64,000 bases of DNA from Prorocentrum cordatum (GCA_963575745.1 CAUYUJ010015697.1:191656-255655); one strand, 5' to 3'; counted from the first letter of the stretch, positions 32,692 through 44,044 are shown. Numbers and translations: made by a program. The notes: generated by a model not told the origin, from the letters alone.

Positions 32692-32860
32692 CGGCCACGC
32701 GCAGAGGGGGGTAGGGGGAGGGGGAAGGCTTCTTAGAAGCACCCCTGCTTCTTAGAAGGCGCGGTCCTTATGTATAGATGTAAGGCCGCCGCCTTCTAAG
32801 AAACAGCCTCCTTTTAAGAAGCCTTCCCCCCTCCCCCTACCCCCTCCTGCGCGCCGCCAA
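32692..32860. mobile_element. Hairpin MITE (169 bp) with 6-bp target duplication ATCTGT
   Basis: Inverted arms CGCGCAG.AGGGGGGTAGGGG / AGGGGGAAGGCTTCTTA face each other, and a second nested pair (CTTCTTAGAAGGCG / CGCCTTCTAAGAA) lies inside. ATCTGT flanks it at 32686-32691 and 32861-32866. Homologous host repeats near 33745-33770 and 56000-56025 lack the insert, so the empty site is visible twice in the window. Confidence 0.75.
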
Positions 32861-32864
32861 ATCT

Positions 32865-33215
32865 GTGATCCCGAGGCTCGCAAGCTGCAGCAGTTCCACG
32901 GGCGGAGGGCGGGTCGTCTTCAGAAGGTGGCAGTCGCTGCAGCGCCGCGCGCACGCGTCTGAAGAGGCTGTAGGAGCTCCACGGGCGGAGGCTTCGGGTG
33001 GTCGTCACCACGTGGCTCTCGCCGCAGCGCCGAGCAGGTCTGTGCTGAAGATCGCAGGAGTTCTACGGGTGCAGGGCGGGCCGTTTTCAAGCCGCTGCTC
33101 TTGCCGTAGCGCGGCGCACATCCGTCTCTCAAGAGCTTGCAAGAGCTTCACGGATGGAGGGCGGTGCCTGTTCAGAGTTTGGTTCTCGTCTTAGCGCCGC
33201 GCACACTCGGTGTAA
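32865..33215 (+). repeat. About 100-bp tandem repeat (CACGGATGGAGGGCGG), block 1
   Basis: Units hold TTCCACGGGCGGAGG.CGGGT, TTCA, GTGGCTCTCGCC and GCGCCG.GCACA. The same family returns at 33770-34090 and 56030-56350. Confidence 0.8.
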
Positions 33216-33525
33216 CAATTCACAGCAGTTTCAAGGACTCGTATGGCTGATGCCACAGAAACGGTGTTTTGGCATGATTTCGGAATGCCAGGGCGCAGCT
33301 GTCACGTTGATTCGCGGAGTTGAAGTCTCAGGAAGGGCGCTCTGGCGCGAGTCAGGATCATCAAGACCCAACGGTAACGGTGGTTCATGCGCTTGAGGTT
33401 TGCTCTGACACGCTTGGAGATTTAGCAGATGGTTGTTTCCCAATTCGGCATTTCCCGCAGTGAAACAGTTTCTCCGGGTTGTGATGAGGGAATCTGGTCG
33501 TTGATGAGTCTGGGGCTTACTCTGG
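33215..33525 (+). repeat. About 70-bp repeat (TTCTGGCACGA, CGCGG.GTTGAAGTCCCAGGA)
   Basis: Units contain TGTTTTGGCATGATTTCGGA, AGGGCGCAGCTGTCACGTTG and TTCGCGGAGTTGAAGTCTCA. Further copies lie at 34100-34300 and 56395-56580. It ends in a GGTCCTCC word that leads into a pyrimidine run in all three places. Confidence 0.75.
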
Positions 33526-33770
33526 TCCTCCTTGTCCTCCTCCTCTATCCTTTCCTTTCCCCCGCTCTTCTGCCTCCTCCTCCTCGCCCTCTCTTCCCCC
33601 CCTCCTCTTTCCTCTCCCCTCCTTTGCTTTTGCCTCATCATGGTCTTACTCCTTCTCCTCCTCCTCCTCCTCCTCCTCCTCCTCCTCCTCCTCCTCCTCC
33701 TCCTCCTCCCAGTCGAGAAGGCGGGCTGGGCGTTTCGTTCCACATTTCCTCACCGTTGACAATCCTGAAG
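33525..33770 (+). repeat. TCC pyrimidine run and restart of the 100-bp family
   Basis: A TCC run to 33713, then GGCGGGCTGGGCGTTTCGTT. The composite of 100-bp repeat, 70-bp repeat and pyrimidine run thus recurs as a higher-order unit. Confidence 0.75.
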
Positions 33771-34415
33771 CCTAAGATGTGCAACCAATTCACAGATGGA
33801 GGGCGGATGGCTCTCAAAATGTGGTCTTTGCTTTACTGCTGCAAGAGCTTCGCGGATGGAGGGCGGGTCGTTTTCAAAGTGTAGCTGTCGCCTTAGCGCG
33901 ACGCACCTTCGTCTTAACAGTTTGAACGAATTTCACGGATGGGGGGCGGTCCGTTTTCAAGATGTGGCTCTCGCCGTAACGCGGCGTACATGCGTTTCAA
34001 CCTATTGCCAGAGCTTCGCTGATGGAGGGCGGTCCCTTTTTCAAAATGTGGCTCTCGCATTAGCGCTGCGCACATTCGTCTGACGAGTTGGCAGCAGTTT
34101 CAATAATCCTCACGGTTATCATCCTGGAAATGGTGCTTTGGCACGATGTCGGAATATCAGGGCGCAGTTGCCACTTTGGGTCGCGGAGTTGAAGTCCCAG
34201 CAATTGTGTTTTGGCACGAATCAGGATCGTCAAGACGCAACCGTAGCGGTGATTCGCGGCGTTGAAGTCCCAGGAATGGGGTTCTGGCGTAGCTTTGGAT
34301 TTTCAAATGGTTGTCTTCCAACGGGGCACTTTACCCAGTGAAAATCAGTCCTCGTAGGGGCCTATGAAGAGGGAACTTCGGTTGATGGGCCTTCTGTTTA
34401 CACTGGTCCTCCTCC
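33770..34415 (+). repeat. 100-bp and 70-bp repeats, block 2
   Basis: Same order as 32865-33525, ending CACTGGTCCTCCTCCTCCT, where the spliced-leader relic begins. Confidence 0.8.
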
Positions 34416-34418
34416 TCC

Positions 34419-34440
34419 TGCGTAGCCATTTTGGCTCAAG
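34419..34440 (+). other. Spliced-leader relic (dinoSL)
   Basis: TGCGTAGCC then ATTTTGGCTCAAG. The known dinoflagellate leader begins DCCGTAGCC, so only the second base differs. The next bases are CACGCAG, not GT, so this is not the exon of an SL RNA gene. It is most simply a leader carried into the genome with a reverse-transcribed, trans-spliced transcript, inserted in a pyrimidine run. An LINE-like remnant follows downstream on the same strand. Confidence 0.85.
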
Positions 34441-34860
34441 CACGCAGTGGCTGCTCAGCGTTAGGCGCGCCCCCCCTCTGCGCCGAGACCAAATCAGACC
34501 ACCCTCTGCCCTCTACTGTACCCCTTCCCTTGCATACATTACTACTCAATTGGTGGTGTCTTCGGGAAAGATTGTTCGAGAATTGAAGCTATCATCGGGA
34601 CCGGCTGGAGCCAGTTCTTGAAGAGGGTCAAACTCTACTGGCGCGTGGAGGGTGGTTCACAGTTTTGACTTTAGGTATGTGCGAGAGTTTCATCTTGTGT
34701 GTCTGTGTGATGGTGGCTCTTGATGCTGTGGTTGGATCGCCATTTCCTGCTGCTACGTTGCGCGGTAAGTGCCACTGAACCTGATCTGATCCTCTTTCTG
34801 GGTGATTTCTGCTTGATGTCTTGTGCGATGAGAACTTTATGCTGGAATCCCTGGTCTATT
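34441..34860 (+). other. Putative 5' part of retroposed transcript; no gene recognised
   Basis: Single-copy, non-repetitive sequence directly after the leader relic. No frame stays open for long and no motif is recognised. Confidence 0.4.
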
Positions 34861-35960
34861 CCAGACAGAGATCGTGAGCTTGAGCTCGGATGCGAGTTTG
34901 TGGAATTCACATAGTGGTTGGTATTCAGAGGCGTGCTGTACATGCGCCGTATTCTTGATAAGGCCTTCCCACTTTCAAAGCCGTGTGCTGTGGCTTTCGC
35001 ACCAAAGGATCGTTGACAAACTTCTCGTACGGTGTGTGTGTGCGTGTTTTCTAAATGAACGATAAGACGGTGCGTGGCAGGGACCTGGTAAGGATGTGGA
35101 ATGATCCGATAGATATCAGAGGGAGGTTTGCGGCTATTCTTGTAAACTCGAACAATGCTGATATGGCGTGTGTTGCTTTGTACTATCCGCCCCGTAGCGA
35201 AGACCCAACGGTCCAGATGAGACTGACGTCCTCGGTGGCCAACTTTAATGACTTTGTGCAGTTTTTTTCGCTGGTCTATCTGGAAGAGCTGTTCCCATGT
35301 CCGCGGTGGCTCTGGGCGATGGTGTTGGTTTGACAAAGGACCCCATGGGGATTCCACAGTGGAACCAAGTGCTGTGGGTGAATACGGTCGATCTTTGAAA
35401 ACTACAACGGGTGCGTTGATGCGTGAATGGACGGAGACACATGACATGACCTTTGCCAATCCATACTTCAGATCTGGTCCTAGTTACCTCGGTGCGGTAC
35501 CTGGTGGATCACGCTCCGGCGTTTCAAGCAAGAAAGGAAGGGCAGGTGCATCGCGCGTCGTGTATCGATCGCGCGCTGGTCCCTGCGGAATGCCTTCGTA
35601 AGCTTGAACTTCTCATCCAACCGATGCGAGCGGCCAAGATGTTGCAAATTATTCCTGGCGGTCGGCCTCGTGAGCATATCCTTTTTTGTGTGTTCAGATC
35701 AATGTCCGCCAGAGTTCCTGTGCCCCCTTGGCAGACGGTGGGGTTCTGCGAGGTTCGGACATGCCCTGCGCAGTGAGCGTCGCATTGAATATTTCAGAGC
35801 TAGAGTTGAAGAAGAGGTGGCCGAGGCATTACGTAGACATAATCTGGGATCGATTGAAGCATTTGTCTAGGAACTTCGTCTCGCGGCCACGTGGACAGAG
35901 GTTGTTCAGCCAGTCCAAGAGGTTGGATTCGAACACTTCGAAGCGACACTACGTGTTCTG
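34861..35960 (+). pseudogene. LINE-type endonuclease (EEP fold) remnant
   Basis: Pieces in several frames fit an endonuclease/exonuclease/phosphatase domain of a non-LTR retrotransposon. LELGCEFVEFT lies near 34885-34911. RGRFAAILVNSNNADMACVA then LYYPPR covers about 35118-35196, matching the usual beta-strand before ..YPP. A GDGVGLTKDP piece follows near 35318-35340. MREWTETHDMTFANPYFRSG then PSYLG covers about 35419-35493, the region before the catalytic D-H pair, where VRYLVDHAPA (35474-35503) retains DH. IDRALVPAECLR and RARVEEEVAEALRRHN then continue as a linker. At least four frameshifts and stops show decay. Confidence 0.6.
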
Positions 35961-36744
35961 ACTGCTGAATATACAAACTCGTTCCAGAAAAGGGCCGGGG
36001 CCCTTCGCCAGCGTGAATGGACTTGGGAGACGCGCTGGCGCCCTTGAGACTGTAGTGGGGCTTACTCGTACTGCGCGTATGTACAGAGGAACGAGGCGGA
36101 GGAGGAGGAGGTTATGCGAAAGGCAGGGCGCTCGACTTGCGGAGGAGCGGCATCGATCGCAGTCCAATGGCCTTGCTTCGGAGGTGTGGAGAATCTGTCG
36201 TCGCATGGCGGGTCCCTGGGTGGGGAAGATGAGGAATAATTTCGGACGCGAACCAGCATGCGCGTTGATCATGGGGGAGCGCGTGGAGAACGTTGCTGCG
36301 CCGTCGAGGAAGGGCGGCGCGCGTGCAGGTGGGATCGACGAGCAATTTCTGGTCAGAGCGCCGCGGCGCGATGCACCTGCGCCGCCGTTGTGCATCGATA
36401 TGGAGGAGAGGGGGCGGGGGGGGGCGGGCCTGGGGGGATCGGCAAAGTGTTCGGAGCGGCGGGGGGGGGGGCGGCGGTGCAGCGGCGCGCGCCACATGAA
36501 GCGCGGTCGCTTCCGTCGTCGCGCGGACCTGATGCGCGGGTGCGCGAGGGGGGCCGTGGTGCCCCGTCGCGTTCTGGATTGGGCCCTCTTTCTCGCGGAT
36601 GGATCGCACCGGCGATTGTGGCGGAGGTGGGTGGCCTGAGAGATTTGTTGCGCTCTGGGGCGCGCCTTTCACCTACCAGGGCGTTATTTCTGCGCGGATG
36701 GTTCTTTTGGTCAGATGTGAGGGAAGACGGCGAGGGGCACTCCC
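35961..36744 (+). other. Linker region of the retroelement remnant
   Basis: GC-rich and open in several frames (for example 36013-36639) with no recognised motif. A near-pure G stretch lies at about 36412-36475. Probably the decayed endonuclease-RT connector. Confidence 0.35.
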
Positions 36745-37305
36745 TTGTGTGATTCTGGATATTTGCTTAGAAGATCTAGATCTGGGGCCACAGGGGCGAC
36801 TGCGGAACTGTCCCGGAGGGGTGCCGGGTGGAGAACTTATATTGTAGTCATTGAGCTTGACATGCGGAACGTATGCGGGTCAGTGAAGCCCGCGTCGATC
36901 GACGGTGCCGTGGATTGGCCTCGCGAGCAGAGTGGCGCGTGAATTTTGATTCAGAGGCGCAGACGCGCTTGTGTTCGGGTGGGTGTGGAAGGACAACGCA
37001 ATGTACCCTGGAACACGGGGGTCAATTATACGGGGGATGCGAATGCGGTCGCCGCAGTTCAAGAAGCCCTTGCTCCGCCTGTTCGCGAGCGGCAAGATGG
37101 CTATGAGCTCAGTCGGTCCAATCGTCTGAAGGGCAGGTGGAGGATATCTGGCGCGGTGCAACTTGGGCCCTGGATTATTTGCTGCTGGCTTGAACAAGTG
37201 CATGTGGTGATCGACCTCGAGGGTACCTGTGGAGTTAGACTTCTGGACCGCGCGCTGCAGATGCGCGGTGCGCATCGAAACTCTGGCAAGGAGCGCGTGG
37301 TTTAA
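36745..37305 (+). pseudogene. Candidate reverse transcriptase fragment downstream of the endonuclease
   Basis: One frame with a single in-frame TGA (36940-36942) holds YIVVIELDMRNVCGSVKPAS at 36838-36897, which fits RT motif A (LDxRNAFxSV) with N-V-C for N-A-F. It also holds GVNYTGDANAVAAVQEALAP at 37018-37077, which could be motif B. I cannot find a Y/F-x-D-D motif afterwards. The order after an endonuclease and the same strand support a LINE, but the match is short. Confidence 0.4.
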
Positions 37306-39780
37306 CGTTTTTGCGGGCCTGGGGCCTACTGGGCCACTCGCGTGGTCTTTGCGCGCGCGGGCGCTGTTCGGCTTCCTGGAGTTGTCCATGCGGTGGTTCC
37401 GTTCATTGACGCGCTGTTTTCTGCCGATGGTTCGTGGGCTCCTGAGATTTCGACCGGGTGTTCCGCGGTTGCTAGGGGTCGGGCTCGCGTGCGGCGCTTT
37501 CGGTTTACTCCTTGAAGGTGAAGAAGATGGCGTTCAGGAGAAACGCTCCTGGCGCGGCCCCCCCCGGGGCTCGCGGCCTCGATCTGGTTCGAGTGCCGAA
37601 CTGCTTGTCTCGAGGCCGCTTGCTTCAAGTGCCTGAGGGGGTTCTTTTTTGGGGAGTGGCTGTCGGAGTGCCAGTGGTGCGCCCTGGTGGCGCGGAGATT
37701 ATCGTGATCTGGTTTCTGCCTGCAGTCGAAATGTGGCGACGTGCTGGACATGCGCCATCTCGGCTGGAGCCCAGAGTGCAACGTTTGCAGGGGCGACGAA
37801 ACGTGCGCTCGATCGCCAGGGCGGCGCGCTGAACGACTCGCGGCTGTGTCAGGGGGCCTTGGAAATAGAGAACGGAGTGGGGTCTGCGTTTACTTGGTGC
37901 CCTCGCTGTGAGACTACGCCCAGGGGCGCTTCGAGGGGCGACCCCGGGGCCGAGCAATTCTTCCAGGACCTGGAATATATGGGGCGCGCAGAAGAAAGGG
38001 GGGCATTGGAACTTGCGAAAAGGTGATCTCATGGCGGTGCTTAGCGGGGACAACGGGGCTTCTGATGTTTGCGAGAAGTTTGACGTGCAACAATTTCGTG
38101 CTGAGTGGCCCCTGAGACAAGGTGCCGCCTGGGATGGCCCACTCAAGCCGGAGGGACTTTCTGATGCTGTTTGCTGCTGTGCTGTGTTTGTTGACTGCGT
38201 GTGGTTGCGTTTGGGATCGAGGGTGCGCTTCCCGCGAGGCATTGCTGATGCGCCGCGGGCTGCCGCGGATGGCGAACGTGATGCGCCTTCATTGCGTCCG
38301 CGCTTGCCCCCGCGAATCAATGAATTGCGTGCTTATCGACGCTCGAGGTCAGGGGTGCGGATATCCCGCGTCGTGAGCATGCGTGTGCGTTTGCGAGGAT
38401 TTGGGTAGATTCGTCTAAGTCCAGTCCTCAAGCGGAGGTTCCCGATGCGCGCGCGTGCCCCGAATTCTCGCAGCCTGTTCAGACCTTCGAAGCTCTGCAA
38501 TTTCACTTGCGGTCTCGCCTTCTTGTTCCACTTCCAGCGCTTGTCCGGCGCGTCTGCGGCGACCCCTCCTGCCGCGCCCGTGGGCGAGAGGCCCCGGGCG
38601 CGACGCGACGGGCGGGGGGGCGATGGCGGTCGGGCCGAGACGGCGACGCAGAAGAAGCATAGCGACCGCACCGCGGGCCCGAATATGGCCGAGGACCTGG
38701 AGGAGATGGAGCTGGCGCAGGCGCAAAACATCGTGATCGCACTAGTGGAGATGGCGATTGACGCGGCGAGGCGCGTGAGACAGCAAGAGGCCTTTGCTCT
38801 GTTAGGCACCCCTGATGCCCGACAACTCCCCCTCCGCCCTTAAGGCCAGGGCCGCGGTGAAATCGCGGGCGGAGGCGGCGCGGGACTGGGGGGCTTGGGG
38901 CGAAGACTGCGAAATCCCAAAAGTGGGTGCGACATCGGTAGCGCGTCTAGTGGGGTTGGCGCAAGGGCGCGAGTGGGCGCGGCTAAATGCGGGTGCGATG
39001 AATGCAGAGTGGAAGGCGGAGATGGCGATATTGACCTCGGCCGAGGTGGCGTCGCCCTTCCCGCTAGTCAAAATTCAAGCAGGTTTCAATGAGAGCATGT
39101 GCGCGGTGTTGATGCCGCGGCAGGAGTCGCCCGACGCGTTCGCTGCTTGCCGCGAGTAGGTGGGGGCCGCGATGGCGGGGGGTGCGGCGCCTATGGGCCG
39201 CTTGGAGAGAGCGCTGCAGATGTTCATGATGGGCGACGAGATGGCGGATTCAATGGTGTGAGTGAACAGGTGTCTGGCGGTGGCTGTGATGCGATGTTGT
39301 CGGACAGCGTGAGGGCGCGAACAACGGGCGCCATACTTACAATTTCTCAACGTGACATTGTATCCTTGAGTGGCGCAATCGCCACATCAAGTGAAATTAT
39401 TTCCGCTTCCTCGAGACGCGCCGCGGCTTCGCCCCCGCTCTGCGTGTCCCGCTTCGGGGTCTCCTGAGGCCCGTGCTGCCTCTGCCTGTCTGGAGGAGGC
39501 TCCAATCCCTTCCCGCCCCTGTCGTGTCCCTCCCGTGGTGTCGTCGTCCTTTCCTTCTTTCCCTGCTCCGTCTGTTCAGCGTGCCAGGATTTACGCAATG
39601 GGGAGTTTCATGTTTTCTCGTTTCGGGGAACGCGTAGCTAGGTCCGCTGTCCGCTTGTCAGGATTCCATGGGTGCGATTTTTGCAGTGGTTTGTTTGGGG
39701 CCTCGATGCCCAGGCAAGTCAGGGCGGACGGGTGGCCCGAAATTTACGGCCGTTGAGTCGGTCCTGTGGCGTCTCATTCA
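37306..39780 (+). other. Unassigned remainder of the retroelement region, part 1
   Basis: Non-repetitive, with short + frames. 37391-37500 reads AVVPFIDALFSADGSWAPE. About 37600-37830 gives scattered Cys and His residues (ECQWCALV, CGDVLDMRHLGWSPECNVC), possibly a decayed zinc knuckle. 38690-38790 reads MAEDLEEMELAQAQNIVIAL, predicted helical. 38815-39159 (MPDNSPSALKARAAVKSRAE...) is the cleanest frame and lacks a known domain. Confidence 0.3.
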
Positions 39781-41760
39781 GTCGAGATCTGAAGCTCAGC
39801 CCCGTAGATGTCTGTTCTGATGTGATATGATCCTCGTCCTCCTCTTCCTCCGTCCCCTTCTTCATCCGTGGCCATTGCGGCGCAGGACGGCTAGCTTTGT
39901 TTGCCACCCTGCTTTCCCTCTTCTCGAGCGGATGGCTTCCACTTTTGATGTCAATGGTTGTATTCCTGTATTGGCGGGCAAATCGCCGAGGTAGATATCC
40001 GCGTATTCTAAGAAACATCTCAGTGGTTCGAACGTCCCCGTGCATTCGCAGCGATGGTTTCTTCCATCCCAGACCAGCAGGCGTCTCTGGCAGCTTGACA
40101 ATGCGTTTCAGATTCTTCGTCATGTCACGGACACTGGGGCGGAACCATTGCCCTCCGATTTGGAGGCTCTGCTGGCGGCGGCTTTCCCTGAACGGTGCGT
40201 CGGCCCCTGCGTTGTCGCCCATCGATTTGCGGGGGGTCGCAGGCGCCGACAGCCCTCGTACTCATGCAATGGATTTCGCAAGGACGCACCTTCGTCCAGT
40301 CCGAGGCAGACCCCAGCTATCCATGCGGCGGAGTGCCAGTCTGTTGCGTGTGCCTGATGCGCTGCATAAAGCGCAATTTAATTACGATTCCGAGCTGGCT
40401 GCGTGCTCTGGTCTTCCTGCGATTTAAAGACAAGCGATTGGCAAGCGTCGGGGTGATCTGGATGAATTTGGAGATTCGCCTCGTTCTTTGCCTTCTTCGG
40501 GTTCCTCCTCCTGCTCGCGGTTGGGTGTGTCGCCGGAGGCGGCTAGCGTGGGGCCTGCTCGAGGTGATGCGGGCCGTCGGCATTCCGGGGCGGATGCCAT
40601 TCACCGGCGTTTTGACGAACTGTCTGGTTATATTTGCTCCAAGATTCCATATTCTGTTTCTTCTGCTATGTCAGAGCTCGTGCTTAAGCTGTCTGGCGCG
40701 GTCCGCGAGATAGTCCAGGCTGTTGCGTCGAACGTTGCGGAGTCGGTCGCCCGAGTCTTTCGAAGCGCATGATGCTTGTTGCGGAAGAGCGCATGGTGAA
40801 GATGATGGAGCTGCTGCCACGTGGTGAGAAGCGCCTGGGACATGACGTTGGGAACATTAACGGGTGCTTGTGTGAGCGGCTCGCAACTGTCCAGGAGTTG
40901 ACCAGCTCCTTGCGCGCGGAGGTCAGCACGTCTCCCGATCGCCCTTGGACCGTGGAGGTGGGTGGGCAACCCCCTGGCGGCGCGACGGGTGGTCGAGCCT
41001 CGGGCTCGGCGCGTTCTGCGCCCTCGCGCTCACCAGGGCCTCGCGGTGCCGCGGCTGCGAGCCCCTCGCGTGGAAGCCCGCCGCCTTCGTCGGGCGACGG
41101 GGGGCGATGTGCTGGTTGGGCAGGGCATGCAACAGCAGGCAGGGTTGTTCATTCATTCGCCCCCAAGGCCGCGAGATCGACGGCCTGCCATCCAGCCGCG
41201 CCAGGTTCGAAGAGATCGCTGCTGAGGCTGATTTGTTGGAGTATATGCAAGTTCTCGAGTCGCTCAGCCACCGTGACGTGCCTCCTGAACCACCAACCGA
41301 CCGCTCCCTTTACTGTCTTGGGTGTTGGTGTAACATGTCTCTCTCCGCCATTTCGTTGATTCCACAGAGCCGTGTTTGTCATCGCGGCCCTCCCCCACGT
41401 TTTCTTCCCCGTCCTGCGCTTCTACATGTGCGATGCTATTCTGTAAGGGGTTTCCGCCCGCTCTCATTCCTTGCTGCGTGGGGTGCGGAGTGTTCGAGAT
41501 CAAACTGACTCCATGCGTAACGTTGTTTCTCCTTCTCCCTCTTTCTCCAGGCCTCCCAGGTTTGGAACGGCGTATACTTCGGGTTCGCCCGAACTCGGGC
41601 TTGCCGACGGTTTTTGACTATTTATCTTGACGGCCCAGTTTTCGTGGGATGTTTGCAGCGGGAGTTGTTGCCAAATTTCGAATTGGCCTCGTTGTTTCTC
41701 TGACGGCCTTATCAGACCAACTCGAGTCCTTGAAATTCGAGTCTTACGTCTCCCCGACAA
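39781..41760 (+). other. Unassigned remainder of the retroelement region, part 2
   Basis: Single-copy in this window. A frame at 40601-40771 (CSKIPYSVSSAMSELVLKLS...) continues in another frame from 40769 (VAEERMVKMMELLPRGEKRL...). Both are predicted helical or coiled, which might be an ORF1-type protein of a second element. No catalytic motif is seen. The right border of the insertion is not defined. Confidence 0.3.
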
Positions 41761-41924
41761 GTGGCGCCAGAGCAGATGGGGTCGGAGGATGCAGGAAGGA
41801 TGTCAGTTGAGGGGTGTGCTCAGGAGGCTTCAGAATCGGGAGCATTCCTTGCCCGATGAGGGCGGCGGTGATGTCCATGGCCGCTCCACGATTGGCATCC
41901 CCACGGCTTCCAGACTCCGGATTC

Positions 41925-42048
41925 GTTGGAGGAGGAGGCGGAGGAGGAGGAGGAGGAGGAAAAGGATAAGCAAGGGGGAGGAGGAGGAGGAGGAGGAGGA
42001 GGAGGAGGAGGAGGAGGAGGAGGAGGAGGAGGAGGAGGAGGAGGAGGG
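41925..42048 (+). repeat. GGA microsatellite
   Basis: GGA triplets with one AAAAGGATAAGCAAG interruption. 42049-42230 is GC-rich and open in several frames without a motif. Confidence 0.9.
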
Positions 42049-42255
42049 CTCCCATATCCGATGCCCCACCGCCGTGCCGCGCCTCCGACGCCCCGCCGAC
42101 GCAGCCCCCCACCCGGGGCCCAGCTTCTTCCGTCCCGGCGTCGCCCGTGCATCGGCGCTGTGGCGCGGCCCTCCGGCCCCCTCGGCTCCAGCCGCGTCTG
42201 GTTTCAGGAGGGACAAGCACACGGCCACGATCAATCGTCGAGCCCCAGGAAAGTA

Positions 42256-42443
42256 CGGTAGGTTTGCGTCGTGTCGACCAGCGGCGGCCCCAGCGCGGGC
42301 GTTCCAGGTTGAACGCCGCCGGCGACCCAGAATCGATCGATGTTGAACGATCGGACGTTGCGGCAGCGGCCGATCGTTCAAGGTTGAACGATCCCTGCGG
42401 TGTCAAAAACCAACGCTGGGGTCGGCACGACACGAACCTGCCG
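42256..42443. mobile_element. TA-flanked MITE, family 2 (188 bp)
   Basis: Ends CGGTAGGTTTGCGTCGTGTC (left) and the inverted match of CGGCAGGTTCGTGTCGTGCC (right), about 80 percent alike over 30 bases. TA stands on each side (42254-42255, 42444-42445). Inside are further inverted pairs: TTGAACGATCGG near 42343 against CCGATCGTTCAA near 42370. The paralogous repeat at 20895-20930 lacks it, so this is a filled site against an empty site. Confidence 0.8.
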
Positions 42444-42560
42444 TATGGGAAAATATGGGAAGTGGGGGGGGGAAGACACAAAAACAGAGGAAACATGGGG
42501 AAACATGGGGAATCTTTCAATGTGTGCGCATTTCTGGGTGTGTCCTGGGGCCCCTTCGCG
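42444..42560 (+). repeat. Dispersed repeat, filled copy
   Basis: Right part of the repeat that also lies at 20900-21010 (TATGGGAAGTGGGGGG, GGAAACATGGGGAA, TGTGTCCTGGGGCCCCTTC). Confidence 0.7.
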
Positions 42561-44035
42561 GTTGGCCTCCCGCAGGTGAGGCGGGAAAGGCGGCGGAGGG
42601 CCAGGCGGGGCGAGCTCGAGCCGTGAGGCCGCGCCAGCGCGCAGGAGGCTTTTTGCTGGCCCCGGGCTGCTGGGTGGCGCAGGAAACTCCTCGGAAGGCT
42701 GGAGGGCCTCTGAGAAGCCCCGCCGCCTTCGGAGAGGGCCTTCTCCTGCTCAAGTCCCTCCCTCGCTCGCCGCCGAGGGTCTTGCGCAAACTGGCACGGC
42801 GGCCTCACGCCGCGTCTCGCGCGGGCCGCCAGCGCGGCACGCCACGTGCAGGCTGCCGGGTGGCGCATGCATCTGCGTTGCCTCCGCTGCCTTCGACACA
42901 CGGCCGCCTCTGGCGCTCCGAGCCGCCGGGAAAGCCGGCGGCGTGCAGCGGAGTCCCTGTGGTCTCACGGCCCGTTCAGGGCCCCCAGGGGCAGAGCGTT
43001 GCACGCCAGTCGTCGACAGGTAGGTGTTTCGGATCCCCAGATCCCGATGTACTTTGGGTGACCTCCTACTTCGACCATTGGGTGTTTTTTCCTTTCCCTT
43101 CCTCCTCAGACGTCGGGCGGAAGCCCAAACTACTTCCAACGCCTTCCTGCTTCCTGGTTCTGCCTGCTTCTGCCGACCGACGGGTATACGGGTTGACTGT
43201 ACCCAGCCAGACTGCCGCACACAGCGCGACAGCCCGAAGGGGCCTCGCCCTCCACGCGGAGGAGCGCCCAGCTCTTCTGGACATTTCCTGGTCTGGGCCC
43301 TTCAGATGCTCACAAAGCTTCTATCTAGCCTACGGAGCTGCATGAGCCTTGTCGCGCGCTGCGTGCTGAAGGTATGGCGGCGCATTTGGGTTCACAAGTG
43401 CAAGCTCGATGGAGTTTCAGTGCTTTGCCCTTGGATGGGCCCTCGGCCAGGATTGTGGGATGGCTTTCTGTCCCCAGGGCCCTGCGGGGCCGCCCCCTGG
43501 CGGGAAGCAGAGCACGACGGGCCGTCAGTGGCCGTGAGAGCAGCACGGTCGGGAGCTTTTGGACAGCGTTTCTCTCCGCCAGTGCGGGCTTCCGCGCCTC
43601 GGTGCGACACGCTGCCCGATTCGCGGCCCCGAGGCGTCCGCCTCTCGAGCTTTCTCGAGCCCCCCGCCCCGCGGTTGCGGAGAGCGACACGCCACCCGCC
43701 CGTGTCGCCGGGGCCGCCGCGGCGACACGCCCTGCAAAGTTCCCGACCGTAGCCCCCGCGGCCGGCCTGGAGACAGACGACGCCACCCCACCCACGGCCC
43801 TCCACGAAGCGCTACGGCCCATCGGGGGCTGCAGCGTATGCCACGCAGAAGCCCAAGCCGGAGTTGACGATCTATTGCTGAGGCCCATGCCAAGGAGCAC
43901 CCTGCTTGCCTCCAGGGTGCCCTGTGTTCCTTGGGTTTCGATGGCTCTGCCATGGAAAGCGTGACGTTCCCACCAGACATCAGTGGCCGTCCTGAGGTCG
44001 CAGGGTTGGGTTTCTTCTGGAAGATATCTTCAGCG
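42561..44035. other. GC-rich, repeat-poor stretch; no gene assigned
   Basis: Open in several frames on both strands, as expected from GC content. The + frame 43374-43964 is the most protein-like near its end (LHEALRPIGGCSVCHAEAQA) with a Cys-X2-Cys, but shows no known domain. Exons of an unknown gene are possible. Confidence 0.25.
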
Positions 44036-44044
44036 ACCGCGTGT

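Noticed and set aside
32590-32700. Fourth exon of the zinc-finger gene (MKNSSPSHSETGRWGG frame)
   Set aside because: The segment is homologous to repeat copies at 33715-33760 and 55945-56010, so it belongs to the 100-bp repeat family rather than to a gene.
34419-34440. SL RNA gene
   Set aside because: The leader match is not followed by GT or by an Sm-site-bearing intron-like sequence, and the second base differs.
35925-35945. tRNA gene suggested by a B-box-like GGATTCGAAC (minus strand)
   Set aside because: The flanking bases do not form a T arm and no A box or acceptor stem is found. It lies inside the endonuclease remnant.
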